Of a stretch of DNA of 64,000 nt, positions 1 to 7,602 are shown piece by piece. The notes under the pieces were generated by a model. That model saw nothing but the letters and a program-made list of their open reading frames with translations. It was not told the DNA's origin and searched no databases. Position 1 is the first letter of the stretch; every line of letters starts with the position of its first letter. Both the position numbers and the translations under genes were made by a program. Origin of the DNA: Pseudomonas panipatensis (GTDB lineage Bacteria; Pseudomonadota; Gammaproteobacteria; Pseudomonadales; Pseudomonadaceae); contig NZ_FNDS01000018.1 in assembly GCF_900099785.1 (NCBI RefSeq), positions 1-64,000 on the forward strand, read 5' to 3'.

Positions 1-239
1 GTCCGCGCGTTGGCAGTCCTATGCGACTCTTGGCCGAAGTGCTCTTTAACAAATCACTGTTCAACGGGTCACGGAACATCGCTTTCGGCGGCGTTTCGTG
101 ACCTTGGCTCGCTGAACAAGCTGCGGGTGCAAGACATCCCTGTCGCCACTTCAGCGCAGTCCTGAAACCCCGGCCCCGCCATCCATGGCGGTTCGCTCGC
201 CGGGGCAACGCATGCGTTGCCAATTCCCGGCTCGCCCTC
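1..239 (+). repeat. Inter-cassette repeat unit, copy 1 (partial at window start)
   Basis: Non-coding unit that recurs near 2340-2719, 4431-4694, 6183-6537 and 8032-8480. This copy has a boxA-like TGCTCTTTAACAA at 40-52 preceded by TTGGCA at 10-15, then a GC-rich palindromic part around 168-207. It ends at ctcgccctcaa, after which hemagglutinin coding sequence starts abruptly. Copy 2 ends at the identical point but is followed by an unrelated toxin fragment. The shared 5' flank and different 3' coding sequence is what cassette exchange by recombination would leave. The element continues beyond the left edge of the window. Confidence 0.8.
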
Positions 240-281
240 AAGCACATCGACCAGAAAACCGTCAGCCAGACCATCGACGCC

Positions 282-1532
282 ATGGTCCAGGCCGACCCTA
301 AGCTGGCCTGGCTGAAAGAGGCAGAGCAGCGCGGCGATGTGGATTGGCGCAGGGTCAAGGAAATCCACGACTCGTACAGCTACAGCCAGTCCGGCATGGG
401 GCCGGCCACTCAGTTGGCGGTGGCGATCGTCGTGACGTACCTGACCTGGGGGGCCGGTAGTTCCCTAGTTGGTGTCGCTGCCAACAGCGTGCCGGGCGTC
501 GTTGCCAACTCAGTCGCCGCCGCTGTCAGCAGCAACGCGGCCATCAGCACGGTCAACAACCGCGGCGACCTGGGCGCGGTGACCAAGGATGTCACCTCCA
601 GCGATAGCCTGAAGAGCTATGTCGCCGCGGGTGTCAGCGGCGGCATCGGTAACGCCAATCTGGGTCTGCAACTGGCGGTTAATTCCGCGATGAAGACCGT
701 GCTGCAAGGCGGCAAGTTCAAGGACAACCTTGCACAGGCGGCTGTGAGCATGGCGGCGGACCTACTCAGTGGCGCGCTCTACGAAAAGGTCGGTGACGGT
801 CTTGCCGGCGCTGGACTGCCAACGAAGGTGGCGGTGCATGCCATCGTGGGTGGTCTGATCGGCGAAGCGGCTGGCGGTGATTTCCGCACGGCCGCCCTGG
901 CGGCAGGGGCGAACGAGGCATTGGTGAATCTGGTGGGGGAAAAGCTCTTCCCCGGTGAGGCCCATGAGCGCGTTCTGGCCATGACCTCCCAGTTGCTTGG
1001 GATGACCGTGGCCGCGGCCGCCGGTGGCAGTGATAAGGATCAGGAAAAGGCCGGTTGGGTTGCTCAACAAGCCACGGTGAACAACTACCTGGACCATCGG
1101 GATGTGGATGAACTGGCCAAGGAACTGGTGGGCTGCCGGTCGAATCCCGATCCTGTTGCCTGCCGTGGTCAGGTTCAGGGCAAGTACCAGGCGATCAATG
1201 ACCGCAAGGCCGGTGCGTCTCTGTATGGCTGCAAGGGCGAGGGGGAGACGGCTTGCAACGCGCAGCGCAATGCCGTGGAGGCAGGCTCCGCCAAGTTGGA
1301 CTGGTTGTTCGGGCTGGGAACGCTGAACGCTGATGAACAGGATGTCATTGGACACTTCCAGGACATCAACCACAATGAGGAGCGTGTTGCCCAGCACGCC
1401 TGGCTGGAGTCGTTCCTGCAAGGCTCTGGAGTGATTGGCGGTGCTTTGTTGGGGGGAGCTGCTGGGCTTGCCGCTGCGCAGAGGGGGGGCTGCGGTAGGG
1501 GATGGGGCGAAGGAGGTTGCGGGTGCTGCTGA
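282..1532 (+). CDS. Displaced CdiA/hemagglutinin 3' fragment (DUF637-like), frameshifted before its toxin domain
   Basis: Carboxy-terminal part of a two-partner-secretion exoprotein. The reading frame is open without a start codon from 102, and sensible protein sequence (LKHIDQKTVSQ) begins right at the repeat junction near 234, so the ATG at 282 is internal and nominal. The Ala/Gly/Val-rich hydrophobic stretch (residues about 40-250) resembles the DUF637 hemagglutinin region. A VNNYL segment near residue 268 sits where CdiA proteins carry the pre-toxin VENN-type motif, followed by a Cys-containing pre-toxin domain. The frame runs out at 1532 because of a G7 tract (1483-1489): one G fewer would continue it into the barnase frame as AAAQRGAAVGDGAKEV. 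I see no ribosome binding site. It is probably not translated on its own and would act only after recombination with a full-length exoprotein gene. Confidence 0.7.
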   Translation: MVQADPKLAWLKEAEQRGDVDWRRVKEIHDSYSYSQSGMGPATQLAVAIVVTYLTWGAGSSLVGVAANSVPGVVANSVAAAVSSNAAISTVNNRGDLGAVTKDVTSSDSLKSYVAAGVSGGIGNANLGLQLAVNSAMKTVLQGGKFKDNLAQAAVSMAADLLSGALYEKVGDGLAGAGLPTKVAVHAIVGGLIGEAAGGDFRTAALAAGANEALVNLVGEKLFPGEAHERVLAMTSQLLGMTVAAAAGGSDKDQEKAGWVAQQATVNNYLDHRDVDELAKELVGCRSNPDPVACRGQVQGKYQAINDRKAGASLYGCKGEGETACNAQRNAVEAGSAKLDWLFGLGTLNADEQDVIGHFQDINHNEERVAQHAWLESFLQGSGVIGGALLGGAAGLAAAQRGGCGRGWGEGGCGCC

Positions 1533-1929
1533 CAATTCTGCACATAACGCGGCAAGTTTCGCTCAGCTGAAGCTTGATCTTAAAACAACAGAATCGGCTA
1601 ATAATGTTGTTGATAGTCTTCGAGCCACAGGGCAGCTTCCTGCTAACTATGTAAATAAAGCTCAAGCGGCGCAGCAAGGTTGGCAGCCAGGAAAGGCTTT
1701 AAATAACAGTGTTCCGGGTGGGCAGATTGGCGGAGATATTTTCCATAATACGACGAATATACTTCCATTGAGCTCAGGCAGAACGTGGTTTGAAGCTGAT
1801 ATCGGTTTGAATAGCACGATATCCCGCAGCAATCAGCCAGGAACGAGGTTGCTGTATTCAAATGATGGGCTTCTTTATATAACTACGGATCACTATAAAA
1901 CCGTCGCCCCTATTGGGACTTGGAAATAG
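1435..1929 (+). CDS. Barnase-family ribonuclease toxin domain (CdiA-CT)
   Basis: Guanyl-specific RNase toxin tip of cassette 1. Residues about 56-164 align end to end with barnase: NNVVDSL, LPANYVNKAQAAQQGW, GGQIGGDIF, SGRTWFEADI, RLLYSND and TTDHYKT. The barnase general base Glu73 corresponds to E120, Arg87 to R138, His102 to H153 and Lys27 to K75, so the active site looks complete. Barnase Arg59 has no counterpart. The first about 20 residues of this open frame are out-of-frame hemagglutinin sequence; the true protein would enter this frame from 282-1482 by a one-base shift in the G7 tract at 1483-1489. The domain is AT-richer than the hemagglutinin part. The gene for its inhibitor starts 9 bases downstream. 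Confidence 0.85.
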   Translation: MAVLCWGELLGLPLRRGGAAVGDGAKEVAGAADNSAHNAASFAQLKLDLKTTESANNVVDSLRATGQLPANYVNKAQAAQQGWQPGKALNNSVPGGQIGGDIFHNTTNILPLSSGRTWFEADIGLNSTISRSNQPGTRLLYSNDGLLYITTDHYKTVAPIGTWK

Positions 1930-1938
1930 CATAGGTCT

Positions 1939-2226
1939 ATGAAAATCACGATTGATGGCCATGAAGTCGTTACAGAGCAAGATTTCCATCGTCAGTTGGC
2001 GGAGGCTTTAGGTGTCCAAGATTTTTATGGATATAACTTGGATGCGTTATGGGACTTGCTCAGTGCAAGTGTTGAACGGCCGTTGGTCTTGGTATGGAAT
2101 GACCATGATTGTTCCAGAGGGAACATTCCACACGAATTTGATGGAATTATAGAGGTATTGGAGAGAGTGAAGCAGCAGGATGAGAGCTTCGGATGGGAAG
2201 ATAAATTTTCTTATATTCTTGATTAG
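1939..2226 (+). CDS. Barstar-family immunity protein
   Basis: 95-aa cytoplasmic inhibitor of the adjacent barnase-type toxin. It shows the barstar signature YGYNLDALWDLL followed by PLVLVW. The two acidic residues of that helix match barstar Asp35 and Asp39, which plug the RNase active site, and an acidic helix (EVLERVKQQ) occupies the Glu76 region. Length and order (toxin, then barstar, 9-base gap) are as expected for a toxin/immunity pair. The gene is intact although the toxin upstream is frameshifted, so it may protect the cell from barnase-armed relatives. A strong palindromic terminator follows at 2231-2268. Confidence 0.9.
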   Translation: MKITIDGHEVVTEQDFHRQLAEALGVQDFYGYNLDALWDLLSASVERPLVLVWNDHDCSRGNIPHEFDGIIEVLERVKQQDESFGWEDKFSYILD

Positions 2227-2230
2227 CCTA

Positions 2231-2268
2231 AAATTAAAATCCCCGGCTTAGCCGGGGATTTTAATTTT
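2231..2268. terminator. Palindromic intrinsic terminator after the barnase/barstar cassette
   Basis: Stem CCCCGGC / GCCGGGG with a TTA loop (2241-2257), extended by complementary A-rich and T-rich flanks (AAAATCC..., ...GGATTTTAATTTT). It could work in both directions. It differs from the terminator used by cassettes 2-4. Confidence 0.8.
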
Positions 2269-2339
2269 ACTTCGTCACCGCCCCCCTGTCTCTGCTCGTG
2301 ATCAGCCTGGTTGCCCCAACCCAACTTCCCCACCCCACC

Positions 2340-2719
2340 CCACCGGCGTGGAGGTTTTCACCTCAAATCTCGCCATCGGAACGAGTCTCTCCGCCTGATC
2401 CGTGGACAAGGACCGTTTCGATGACTGGGTGGATTGAACCGCCGAAACACCAATGGAAGTAATAGCCGGTCCGTTCCCATCCCGCGCGTTGACAGTCCCA
2501 TGCGACTCTTGGCCGAAGTGCTCTTTAACAAATCACTGTTCAACGGGGCACGGAACATCGCTTTCGGCGGTGTTTCGTGACCTTGGTTCATTGAACAAGC
2601 ATCGGGTGCAAGACCTCCCTGTCGTTACTTCAGCGCAGTCCTGAAACCCCGGCCCCGCCATCCATGGCGGGTCGCTCGCCGGGGCAACGCATGCGTTGCC
2701 AATTCCCGGCTCGCCCTCA
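2340..2719 (+). repeat. Inter-cassette repeat unit, copy 2
   Basis: Fullest copy of the unit. It holds a ctctccgcctgatccgtggac block, a block with gaaccgccgaa and aagtaatagccggt (2433-2471), TTGACA at 2489-2494, a boxA TGCTCTTTAACAA at 2519-2531, and the GC-rich 3' part that ends at ctcgccctcaa, exactly as in copy 1. No start codon with a ribosome binding site is seen, and no convincing -10 follows the TTGACA. This unit fills the stretch between the barstar gene and the next toxin fragment. Confidence 0.8.
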
Positions 2720-2790
2720 ACCTGAGCTGGGAGGACATGCTGACGGTGGGCTCTGGCGCCGCCGTGGACCAGACGCAAGCCAGCCGATAG
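2720..2790 (+). pseudogene. 5' end of toxin fragment 2, cut by an in-frame amber codon
   Basis: Directly after the repeat junction the frame reads NLSWEDMLTVGSGAAVDQTQASR and then TAG (2788-2790), after which the same frame stays open to 3780. The fragment has no start codon. A nonsense mutation in a segment that is probably not translated in place is what relaxed selection on a displaced cassette would produce. Confidence 0.6.
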
Positions 2791-3063
2791 CAGGCCCTGC
2801 TGCAGCAACTGAACACCGGCAACGACAACAACCCGATCAAGGCCAAGTTCGATTCCAGCCGCGACATTGCCGAGAGCGTTCTGGGCGGCCTGCAACTGGA
2901 AAACCGTCCGCTGAGCTGGGCCGACGGCTCGCCGATCGTCGCCCATGGCCAACCGGTCTACGCCTTCCAGGCCACGCCGGAACAGTTCGCTGACAGCAGC
3001 CTGTTCAACACGCCCTACCAAGGCAACCAGGGCTCGGCCAGTTGGGCGAACGTCTACCAGGCG

Positions 3064-3780
3064 GTGCAGCAATACGGCCAGGCTCAAGCCAATGCCCACG
3101 CTGGCGAGATCGGTACATTCAAGGGACAGGAAGACAGCCAGGGCTATCTTCGCGATGCACTGGGCAACCTCGTCGGCGATCAGGCCATTCGCGATACGAC
3201 CATCGAGGAAACCCTGCTGGGAGGAGGACCGGCCGGCAAGGTCGCCGGCACGACTGCCGGTAGAGTGGCCAAGGAGCTTGGGGAGACGATTTCCGGGTGG
3301 GTTGAGGCTAAGCTTGCGACAAAAGGGGCTGCTGAATTACCGAAGCCTACCGTTGAGCTATTTGGGGGGATGAATGCTCAGACCCCTGGTGCAATAAACG
3401 TAGATATCCGGGCTGATATTCAGTCAGGCATTCGAGCAGATGCTACGAAGCTTCCTTTTAGGGATAATTCGTTGGGGGAGGTTGTTGCTAGTAATCCCTT
3501 CATTCCCAAGAGTGCGGGTGGTACTAACTCAATGATGGACTTTCTGCCGGAAGCTACTCGTGTAGTAGAACCAGGAGGAAAAATATTCATCAATGCAAAT
3601 GCTGCGAATCCTTACGGCAAAATTCCAGGTGCACCTGAACTAGAATCTCTAGGTTTACGAGTTATACAAAATGGCCCTCTTGACTCTAGATTTTCAGGGC
3701 AAATATTCCTCCGTACAGACGGAAGTGTAATTACGAATCTCGACAGTATGAAAACTATCGTTTTGGAGAAAATAAAATGA
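3064..3780 (+). CDS. Toxin fragment with methyltransferase-like C-terminal domain (cassette 2)
   Basis: Frame is open from 2791; the GTG at 3064 is only the first possible start and has no clear ribosome binding site. Residues about 1-85 are a linker/pre-toxin part of a large exoprotein. Residues about 95-238 resemble a class I SAM methyltransferase: a degenerate motif I (ELFGGMNAQTPGAINVD), then RADATKLPFRDNSLGEVVASNPF, then PEATRVVEPGGKIFINAN. Base composition drops sharply into AT-rich DNA from about 3330, where the variable toxin tip begins. The stop overlaps the start of the next gene by ATGA, typical of a toxin/immunity pair. The enzymatic target is unknown, and the fold may serve another activity. 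Confidence 0.6.
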   Translation: MQQYGQAQANAHAGEIGTFKGQEDSQGYLRDALGNLVGDQAIRDTTIEETLLGGGPAGKVAGTTAGRVAKELGETISGWVEAKLATKGAAELPKPTVELFGGMNAQTPGAINVDIRADIQSGIRADATKLPFRDNSLGEVVASNPFIPKSAGGTNSMMDFLPEATRVVEPGGKIFINANAANPYGKIPGAPELESLGLRVIQNGPLDSRFSGQIFLRTDGSVITNLDSMKTIVLEKIK

Positions 3781-4370
3781 TGCTTTCTGTCGATTTTGAT
3801 GATCTTGATACGTTTAATTGTACATATGGGATTTCAGAGCAAAAATCTGGAGCGCTTAGAGTTTTCGTTGAGGGAGGGCTAGCATTTCCGCATGGCATAC
3901 TTTTAAGAGAAAATAGCGGTGTTCGCTTTGTTAAATGCGATAAAGACAAATCGAAGAGCGTAGAGGTCATATTTCCCAGGCACTACATTTTCGATCCGTC
4001 AAGGCGGGTTAGGTATTTTGAGTGGGAGCTGACTGATGATTGCCTTTTGAGAGCTCGTACTAAATCTGGCGAGTGGATTCAATATAAGAGCAAGGCTGAT
4101 AGTCAATATGCTATGCATGAATTCGTTGGTGGATGCTGGTTTGTTTTTGAGGGCTTCTCATTTTCAAAAATGATAACCACCAAGTACACGGAATATAGAA
4201 AAAGCTCCACCGGGAATGAAGTGGTGCAAGAGCTTGGCTCCCGCTCTTTTGTTGATGCTCTTTCCAAAGAATATTTCTTAGAAGGGGTTCTTGAAACTCC
4301 GCCAGGACCGGGCTGGATGTCGTGGAATATTTATGCGAAGTCCTTCCACATTGAAATCCCAGACGTTTGA
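3777..4370 (+). CDS. Putative immunity protein for the methyltransferase-like toxin
   Basis: 197-aa soluble protein with no signal peptide or membrane segment; I do not recognise the family. The role is inferred from position: it overlaps the toxin stop by four bases (ATGA), is AT-rich like the toxin tip, and is followed within 30 bases by the cassette terminator. It is rich in aromatic and charged residues (for example VRYFEWELTDDC, GPGWMSWN). Size and placement fit a cognate immunity gene, but no known immunity motif was spotted. Confidence 0.6.
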   Translation: MMLSVDFDDLDTFNCTYGISEQKSGALRVFVEGGLAFPHGILLRENSGVRFVKCDKDKSKSVEVIFPRHYIFDPSRRVRYFEWELTDDCLLRARTKSGEWIQYKSKADSQYAMHEFVGGCWFVFEGFSFSKMITTKYTEYRKSSTGNEVVQELGSRSFVDALSKEYFLEGVLETPPGPGWMSWNIYAKSFHIEIPDV

Positions 4371-4400
4371 AAATATGTCCCGTCCAACTGTCCAAACTAA

Positions 4401-4430
4401 CCTCCCCGCTATTGCAGCGGGGAGGTTTTT
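4401..4430 (+). terminator. Intrinsic terminator, cassette 2
   Basis: CCTCCCCGCT / AGCGGGGAGG stem (4401-4410 with 4416-4425), loop ATTGC, followed by TTTTT. It is preceded by a conserved cgtccaactgtccaaac. The same terminator follows cassettes 3 and 4, and a worn copy follows cassette 5. Confidence 0.85.
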
Positions 4431-4694
4431 ACGTCAAATCATCGAGTACGCCGTCCTCGCCGCGACCGCTGATCGATTATTCCCCTGATCCGCCCAACTG
4501 AAATGGCTCATTCGCGGCGACGCGCTCGCTGCGGCGGGCAGGAGCTTTCATACCGCGATGCCAGAGTCCGAGCTGACCGCGCGTTGGCAGTCCCATGCGA
4601 CTCTTGGCCGAAGTGCTCTTTAACGAATCACTGTTCAACGGGGCACGGAACATCGCTTTCGGCGGTGTTTCGTGACCTTGGTTCATTGAACAAG
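4431..4694 (+). repeat. Inter-cassette repeat unit, copy 3
   Basis: Starts at acgtcaaatcatcga after the terminator. It contains the cataccgcgatgccagagtccgag block, TTGGCA at 4584-4589 and a boxA variant TGCTCTTTAACGA at 4614-4626. It stops at ttgaacaag, about 100 bases earlier than copies 1 and 2, where toxin fragment 3 begins. No gene is seen between 4371 and 4696. Confidence 0.8.
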
Positions 4695-4696
4695 CC

Positions 4697-5752
4697 GTGC
4701 CCAAGGGAGCTGTTTCCGCAGGAGGACAGGAAATCGCCGATCAGGCCCTCCAGGCCTTGATCGCGTCTGGAAGGACGCTGGGAGAGGCCAAGGCACGGCT
4801 TTCAGATCCGGATTTCCAGAGTGAAGTCCTCGGTAACCTGAAAGCGATTGAAACGCTCTACAAGACCAGCCCGGAGTTGATTACCAAGGCTCAGCAAGGC
4901 CTTATCGAAAAAAATATCAGCGTAAAGCTACCGAGCATTACCAACGATAAGCTCGCGTTGGATCGGGTCTCCGATATCAACAAGTATTTACAAGAGCATC
5001 CCGAGCAGGGCGAGGCGGTTGGCATTGTTCTCGCCGCTGCACAGGGGCCGAAAGGGCTTCTGATGTGGGCTGCACAGAAGGCCCTGGGGGAGACATCGGT
5101 TGGGCAGGCGGTCGCTCAGGTTAAGGAGGAGCTGCAGGCCCAGTTGGGGCGGAGGATCGCCGAGGCAATCGAAGGGAAGCCGCTTGATGCTAACGATGAG
5201 CTAGGTGCTTGGCGTCTAGGCGGTGGGTCGCTCATGGCAGGCATTCTGATCGGGAGTGCCGAGGGTGCGGTTGCGGGTAAGGTGATTACCTCTGCTAAGG
5301 TAGGTTCATCTGCTGCAAAAGGGGCTGCGGGCGCCAAAGGATTTGTCCCTGCTGAAAGAACAGGACTTAACTTTGAAACAAAAGTTGCAAATAAATCGGA
5401 TGGGTATATCGATGTTGAACTATCCGCCAGGCAGAAATTCGATAAAACCGGTGCCGTTGTTGACAGAAAATTTGCTCAAAGCGACTTGGTTGCCCGGTAC
5501 TCGCCCGATGGGAATTTGCATATCGATTGGTATGGCACGACCGTCTCCGGAAAAGGTGTAGGCAGTGAGATGGTGTCGCGGGCAATTGAAACAGTGGGGC
5601 CGGATAAGGTTAAAGCCGTTTCAGCCCAGTTAGGAAATGACAATCTAGAGGCTTTCAGGGCAGGAACTTCGGCAGGACTTTCTAAAGAGCAGGCTGTATG
5701 GAGCACTCCATTTGGAAAAAACGATGAACTCTCTAGGATTCAGGAGTGTTGA
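4697..5752 (+). CDS. Displaced exoprotein fragment with putative GNAT-like C-terminal toxin (cassette 3)
   Basis: 351 residues from a GTG at 4697 just past the repeat junction; the frame is open from 4676 and no ribosome binding site is evident, so the start is nominal. Residues about 1-165 are helical pre-toxin sequence. Residues 180-220 hold an Ala/Gly-rich possible membrane-interacting stretch (LMAGILIGSAEGAVAG). The variable tip is about residues 222-351. In it, GKGVGSEMVSRAIE at about 285-298 followed by NDNLEAFRAG recalls motif A and the following helix of GNAT acetyltransferases. That is a weak pattern match; the activity is otherwise unknown. The tip is AT-richer than the N-terminal part and is followed by a likely immunity gene 43 bases downstream. 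Confidence 0.55.
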   Translation: MPKGAVSAGGQEIADQALQALIASGRTLGEAKARLSDPDFQSEVLGNLKAIETLYKTSPELITKAQQGLIEKNISVKLPSITNDKLALDRVSDINKYLQEHPEQGEAVGIVLAAAQGPKGLLMWAAQKALGETSVGQAVAQVKEELQAQLGRRIAEAIEGKPLDANDELGAWRLGGGSLMAGILIGSAEGAVAGKVITSAKVGSSAAKGAAGAKGFVPAERTGLNFETKVANKSDGYIDVELSARQKFDKTGAVVDRKFAQSDLVARYSPDGNLHIDWYGTTVSGKGVGSEMVSRAIETVGPDKVKAVSAQLGNDNLEAFRAGTSAGLSKEQAVWSTPFGKNDELSRIQEC

Positions 5753-5795
5753 AGTTTCTGGGGCTAGCGTGAGGTTTCTTCGGTGAGAGTGAGCT

Positions 5796-6116
5796 ATGGG
5801 TAAGGTTGAAGCTATCAAGGCGCTGATAAGTTTTGGTCGAGTGCAGGATGTTCTAGCTTTTGTTGAAGGCGACTCGATCTACATTTCTGCTGCGTCGGAA
5901 GGTGCTCCACAAAGTCCGGAACTTCGGCGAATCTGGATAATGGTGGTGCATCATTTGAGGTTTATTTCAGAGTTTGGCAATACTCCAGATAAAAAATTCA
6001 AGGACGGTAAGTACTTGAGCCCTTATCCTGAAGAGTTTGAGCAATGGCTAGATGAGGGGGTTCCAGGGATTGCTGAGGAAGATATTCAGAGGTATCTAGA
6101 ACAAAATCCCTTGTAG
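5796..6116 (+). CDS. Putative immunity protein, cassette 3
   Basis: 106-aa acidic soluble protein (ends EEDIQRYLEQNPL) that I do not assign to a family. It lies 43 bases after toxin 3, shares its lower GC, and is closed by the array terminator at 6153-6182. A GGTGAGAGTGAGCT stretch just upstream of the ATG offers a modest ribosome binding site. Role inferred from context. Confidence 0.6.
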   Translation: MGKVEAIKALISFGRVQDVLAFVEGDSIYISAASEGAPQSPELRRIWIMVVHHLRFISEFGNTPDKKFKDGKYLSPYPEEFEQWLDEGVPGIAEEDIQRYLEQNPL

Positions 6117-6152
6117 AGTTCTCTGCTTGTCCCGTCCAACTGTCCAAACCAA

Positions 6153-6182
6153 CCTCCCCGCTATTGCAGCGGGGAGGTTTTT
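6153..6182 (+). terminator. Intrinsic terminator, cassette 3
   Basis: Same CCTCCCCGCT / AGCGGGGAGG stem with ATTGC loop and T run as after cassette 2, again preceded by cgtccaactgtccaaac. Confidence 0.85.
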
Positions 6183-6537
6183 ACGTCAAATCATCGAGTA
6201 CGCCGTCCTCGCCGCTACCGCTGATCAATTTTTTACCTGATTCCTCCGGCTGAAATGGCCCGAAGATCAGCACATCCCTCCATCGGAACGAATCTCTCCG
6301 CCTGATCCGTGGACAGGGGCTTTTTCAGTGGCTGGGTGGATCGAACCGCCGAATCACCAATGGAAGTAATAGCCGGTCCGTTCCCATCCCTGGCGTCAAT
6401 CCACCCGAGCCGTTTCGGCACTTCTGGAAAGACGTTCCATACCGAGATGCCAGAGTCAGAACTGTCCGCGTGTTGACAGGCCCATGCGATGCTTGGCTGG
6501 GCCGCTCTTTAACAAATCAATGTTCAACGGGCCACGA
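6183..6537 (+). repeat. Inter-cassette repeat unit, copy 4
   Basis: Contains the tcatcgagtacgccgtcctc block, the gaatctctccgcctgatccg block, the aagtaatagccggt block (6363-6376), TTGACA at 6473-6478 and boxA CGCTCTTTAACAA at 6503-6515. The unit fuses in frame with the next toxin fragment near 6537, the earliest junction in the array. An ATG inside the repeat (6484) therefore becomes a possible start. Confidence 0.8.
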
Positions 6538-7602
6538 AGCATCGCCTTGCTGAGCATAAGTTCGCAACTGGTGGGACTGGTCGCCACGGTGGTGCAGGAC
6601 TCGGCTGCGGGCGCAGGCAAGTTGGAAACTGGTGCCCGGGTAGCGCAAAACGGTACGCAGTACAACTACCTGAACCATGACGATGGCAAAGACTTCGTTT
6701 CAAGCATGAAGGAATGCGGGAACGATGAGAACTGCCAGCGCAAAGCATGGGACGCAGGTTTTGCTCAACTGAGCCAAGCAAACTTCGATGAGGCCATGGC
6801 TACTGGAGGGGCAGCCTGGGCCAAGGACCAAATGCTGCAGATCACGGGTGGCCTTGCCGCTTTGGAGGGATTGACCTGTGTGACGGCGACCTGCGAACAG
6901 TACAAATTCACCCTGATTGATCGGGCACTGACCAGTTACGCCCGTTTGGCCGATGTGGTTGGCGAGTGGGAGCCGATTCTCGGTGCGATTGGCGGTGTAG
7001 CGGCGGGGGTTGCGGGCACTCGTCCTACCAGCAATGGCACCCGTCCACCGGGAAGTACCCCGACCGTTGGCTCGGCGCAGGTTGAAAAGGCCTATGCTTA
7101 TTGGTCTAAAGTGAAGGCCGAAGGCGGGGTTTTTGGAAAAGGGACTGCGGCAGTAATTGACAGTGCTCCTCTTGCGCAAAGAGTGATGGATGTTCGCGCA
7201 GGGCTGCCATCTTATCTGCGGCGTAGTGGCAACGTAGCTGTCGCTGAAATCGATATCCAAGGATTGCCCAAACAAATGGCCGCGCATAGCCAGGTCTCTG
7301 AGGCTGGTAAGGGTCTTATTGGCTCCGGAAGTGGAAACTTTACGGCTCAGACTGTCCCCAATAAAGCAGGGGATATGGTTTATCGAGGAATAGATACGGA
7401 ATATAAGATTCTCGATAATATTGCTGATAAGCTGGGTAGTAACACCTCTGCTAGAGAAACTGTAAATATACTTACTGAGAAGCCCGCATGCGCGAGTTGT
7501 CTGAATGTGGCTGAACAATTCAAAGCAAAGTATCCAAATATTACTGTTAATATATTTGATAATCAGGGTGGCATGCTCCGCCCCCCAAGGAAGACTCCAT
7601 AA
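6484..7602 (+). CDS. Hemagglutinin-type fragment with zinc deaminase toxin domain (cassette 4)
   Basis: 372 residues. The first about 18 (MRCLAGPLFNKSMFNGPR) are translated repeat; genuine exoprotein sequence starts at about residue 20 (LLSISSQLVGLVATVVQ). A YNYLNHDD segment at 60-67 occupies the pre-toxin position, followed by a Cys-bearing pre-toxin domain. The tip (about 205-372) looks like the nucleic-acid deaminase toxins of the BURPS668_1122 type (Toxin-deaminase): AEIDIQGLP, then DTEYKIL with catalytic-type Glu306, then ILTEKPACASC with the zinc-binding CxxC (C336, C339), then QFKAKYPNITVNIF. The residue aligned with the usual first His/Cys zinc ligand appears to be Asp304. The predicted activity is deamination of nucleic-acid bases in a target cell. 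The stop overlaps the next gene's start by one base. Confidence 0.7.
   Translation: MRCLAGPLFNKSMFNGPRSIALLSISSQLVGLVATVVQDSAAGAGKLETGARVAQNGTQYNYLNHDDGKDFVSSMKECGNDENCQRKAWDAGFAQLSQANFDEAMATGGAAWAKDQMLQITGGLAALEGLTCVTATCEQYKFTLIDRALTSYARLADVVGEWEPILGAIGGVAAGVAGTRPTSNGTRPPGSTPTVGSAQVEKAYAYWSKVKAEGGVFGKGTAAVIDSAPLAQRVMDVRAGLPSYLRRSGNVAVAEIDIQGLPKQMAAHSQVSEAGKGLIGSGSGNFTAQTVPNKAGDMVYRGIDTEYKILDNIADKLGSNTSARETVNILTEKPACASCLNVAEQFKAKYPNITVNIFDNQGGMLRPPRKTP

Noticed and set aside
2489-2531. TTGACA before boxA as a sigma-70 promoter
   Set aside because: No acceptable -10 lies 16-18 bases downstream (GCCGAA), so a promoter is not supported.
2664-2993. 109-aa open frame in the repeat/toxin 2 region
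   Set aside because: It is an Arg-rich translation of the wrong frame; the real exoprotein sequence is in the frame interrupted by the TAG at 2788.
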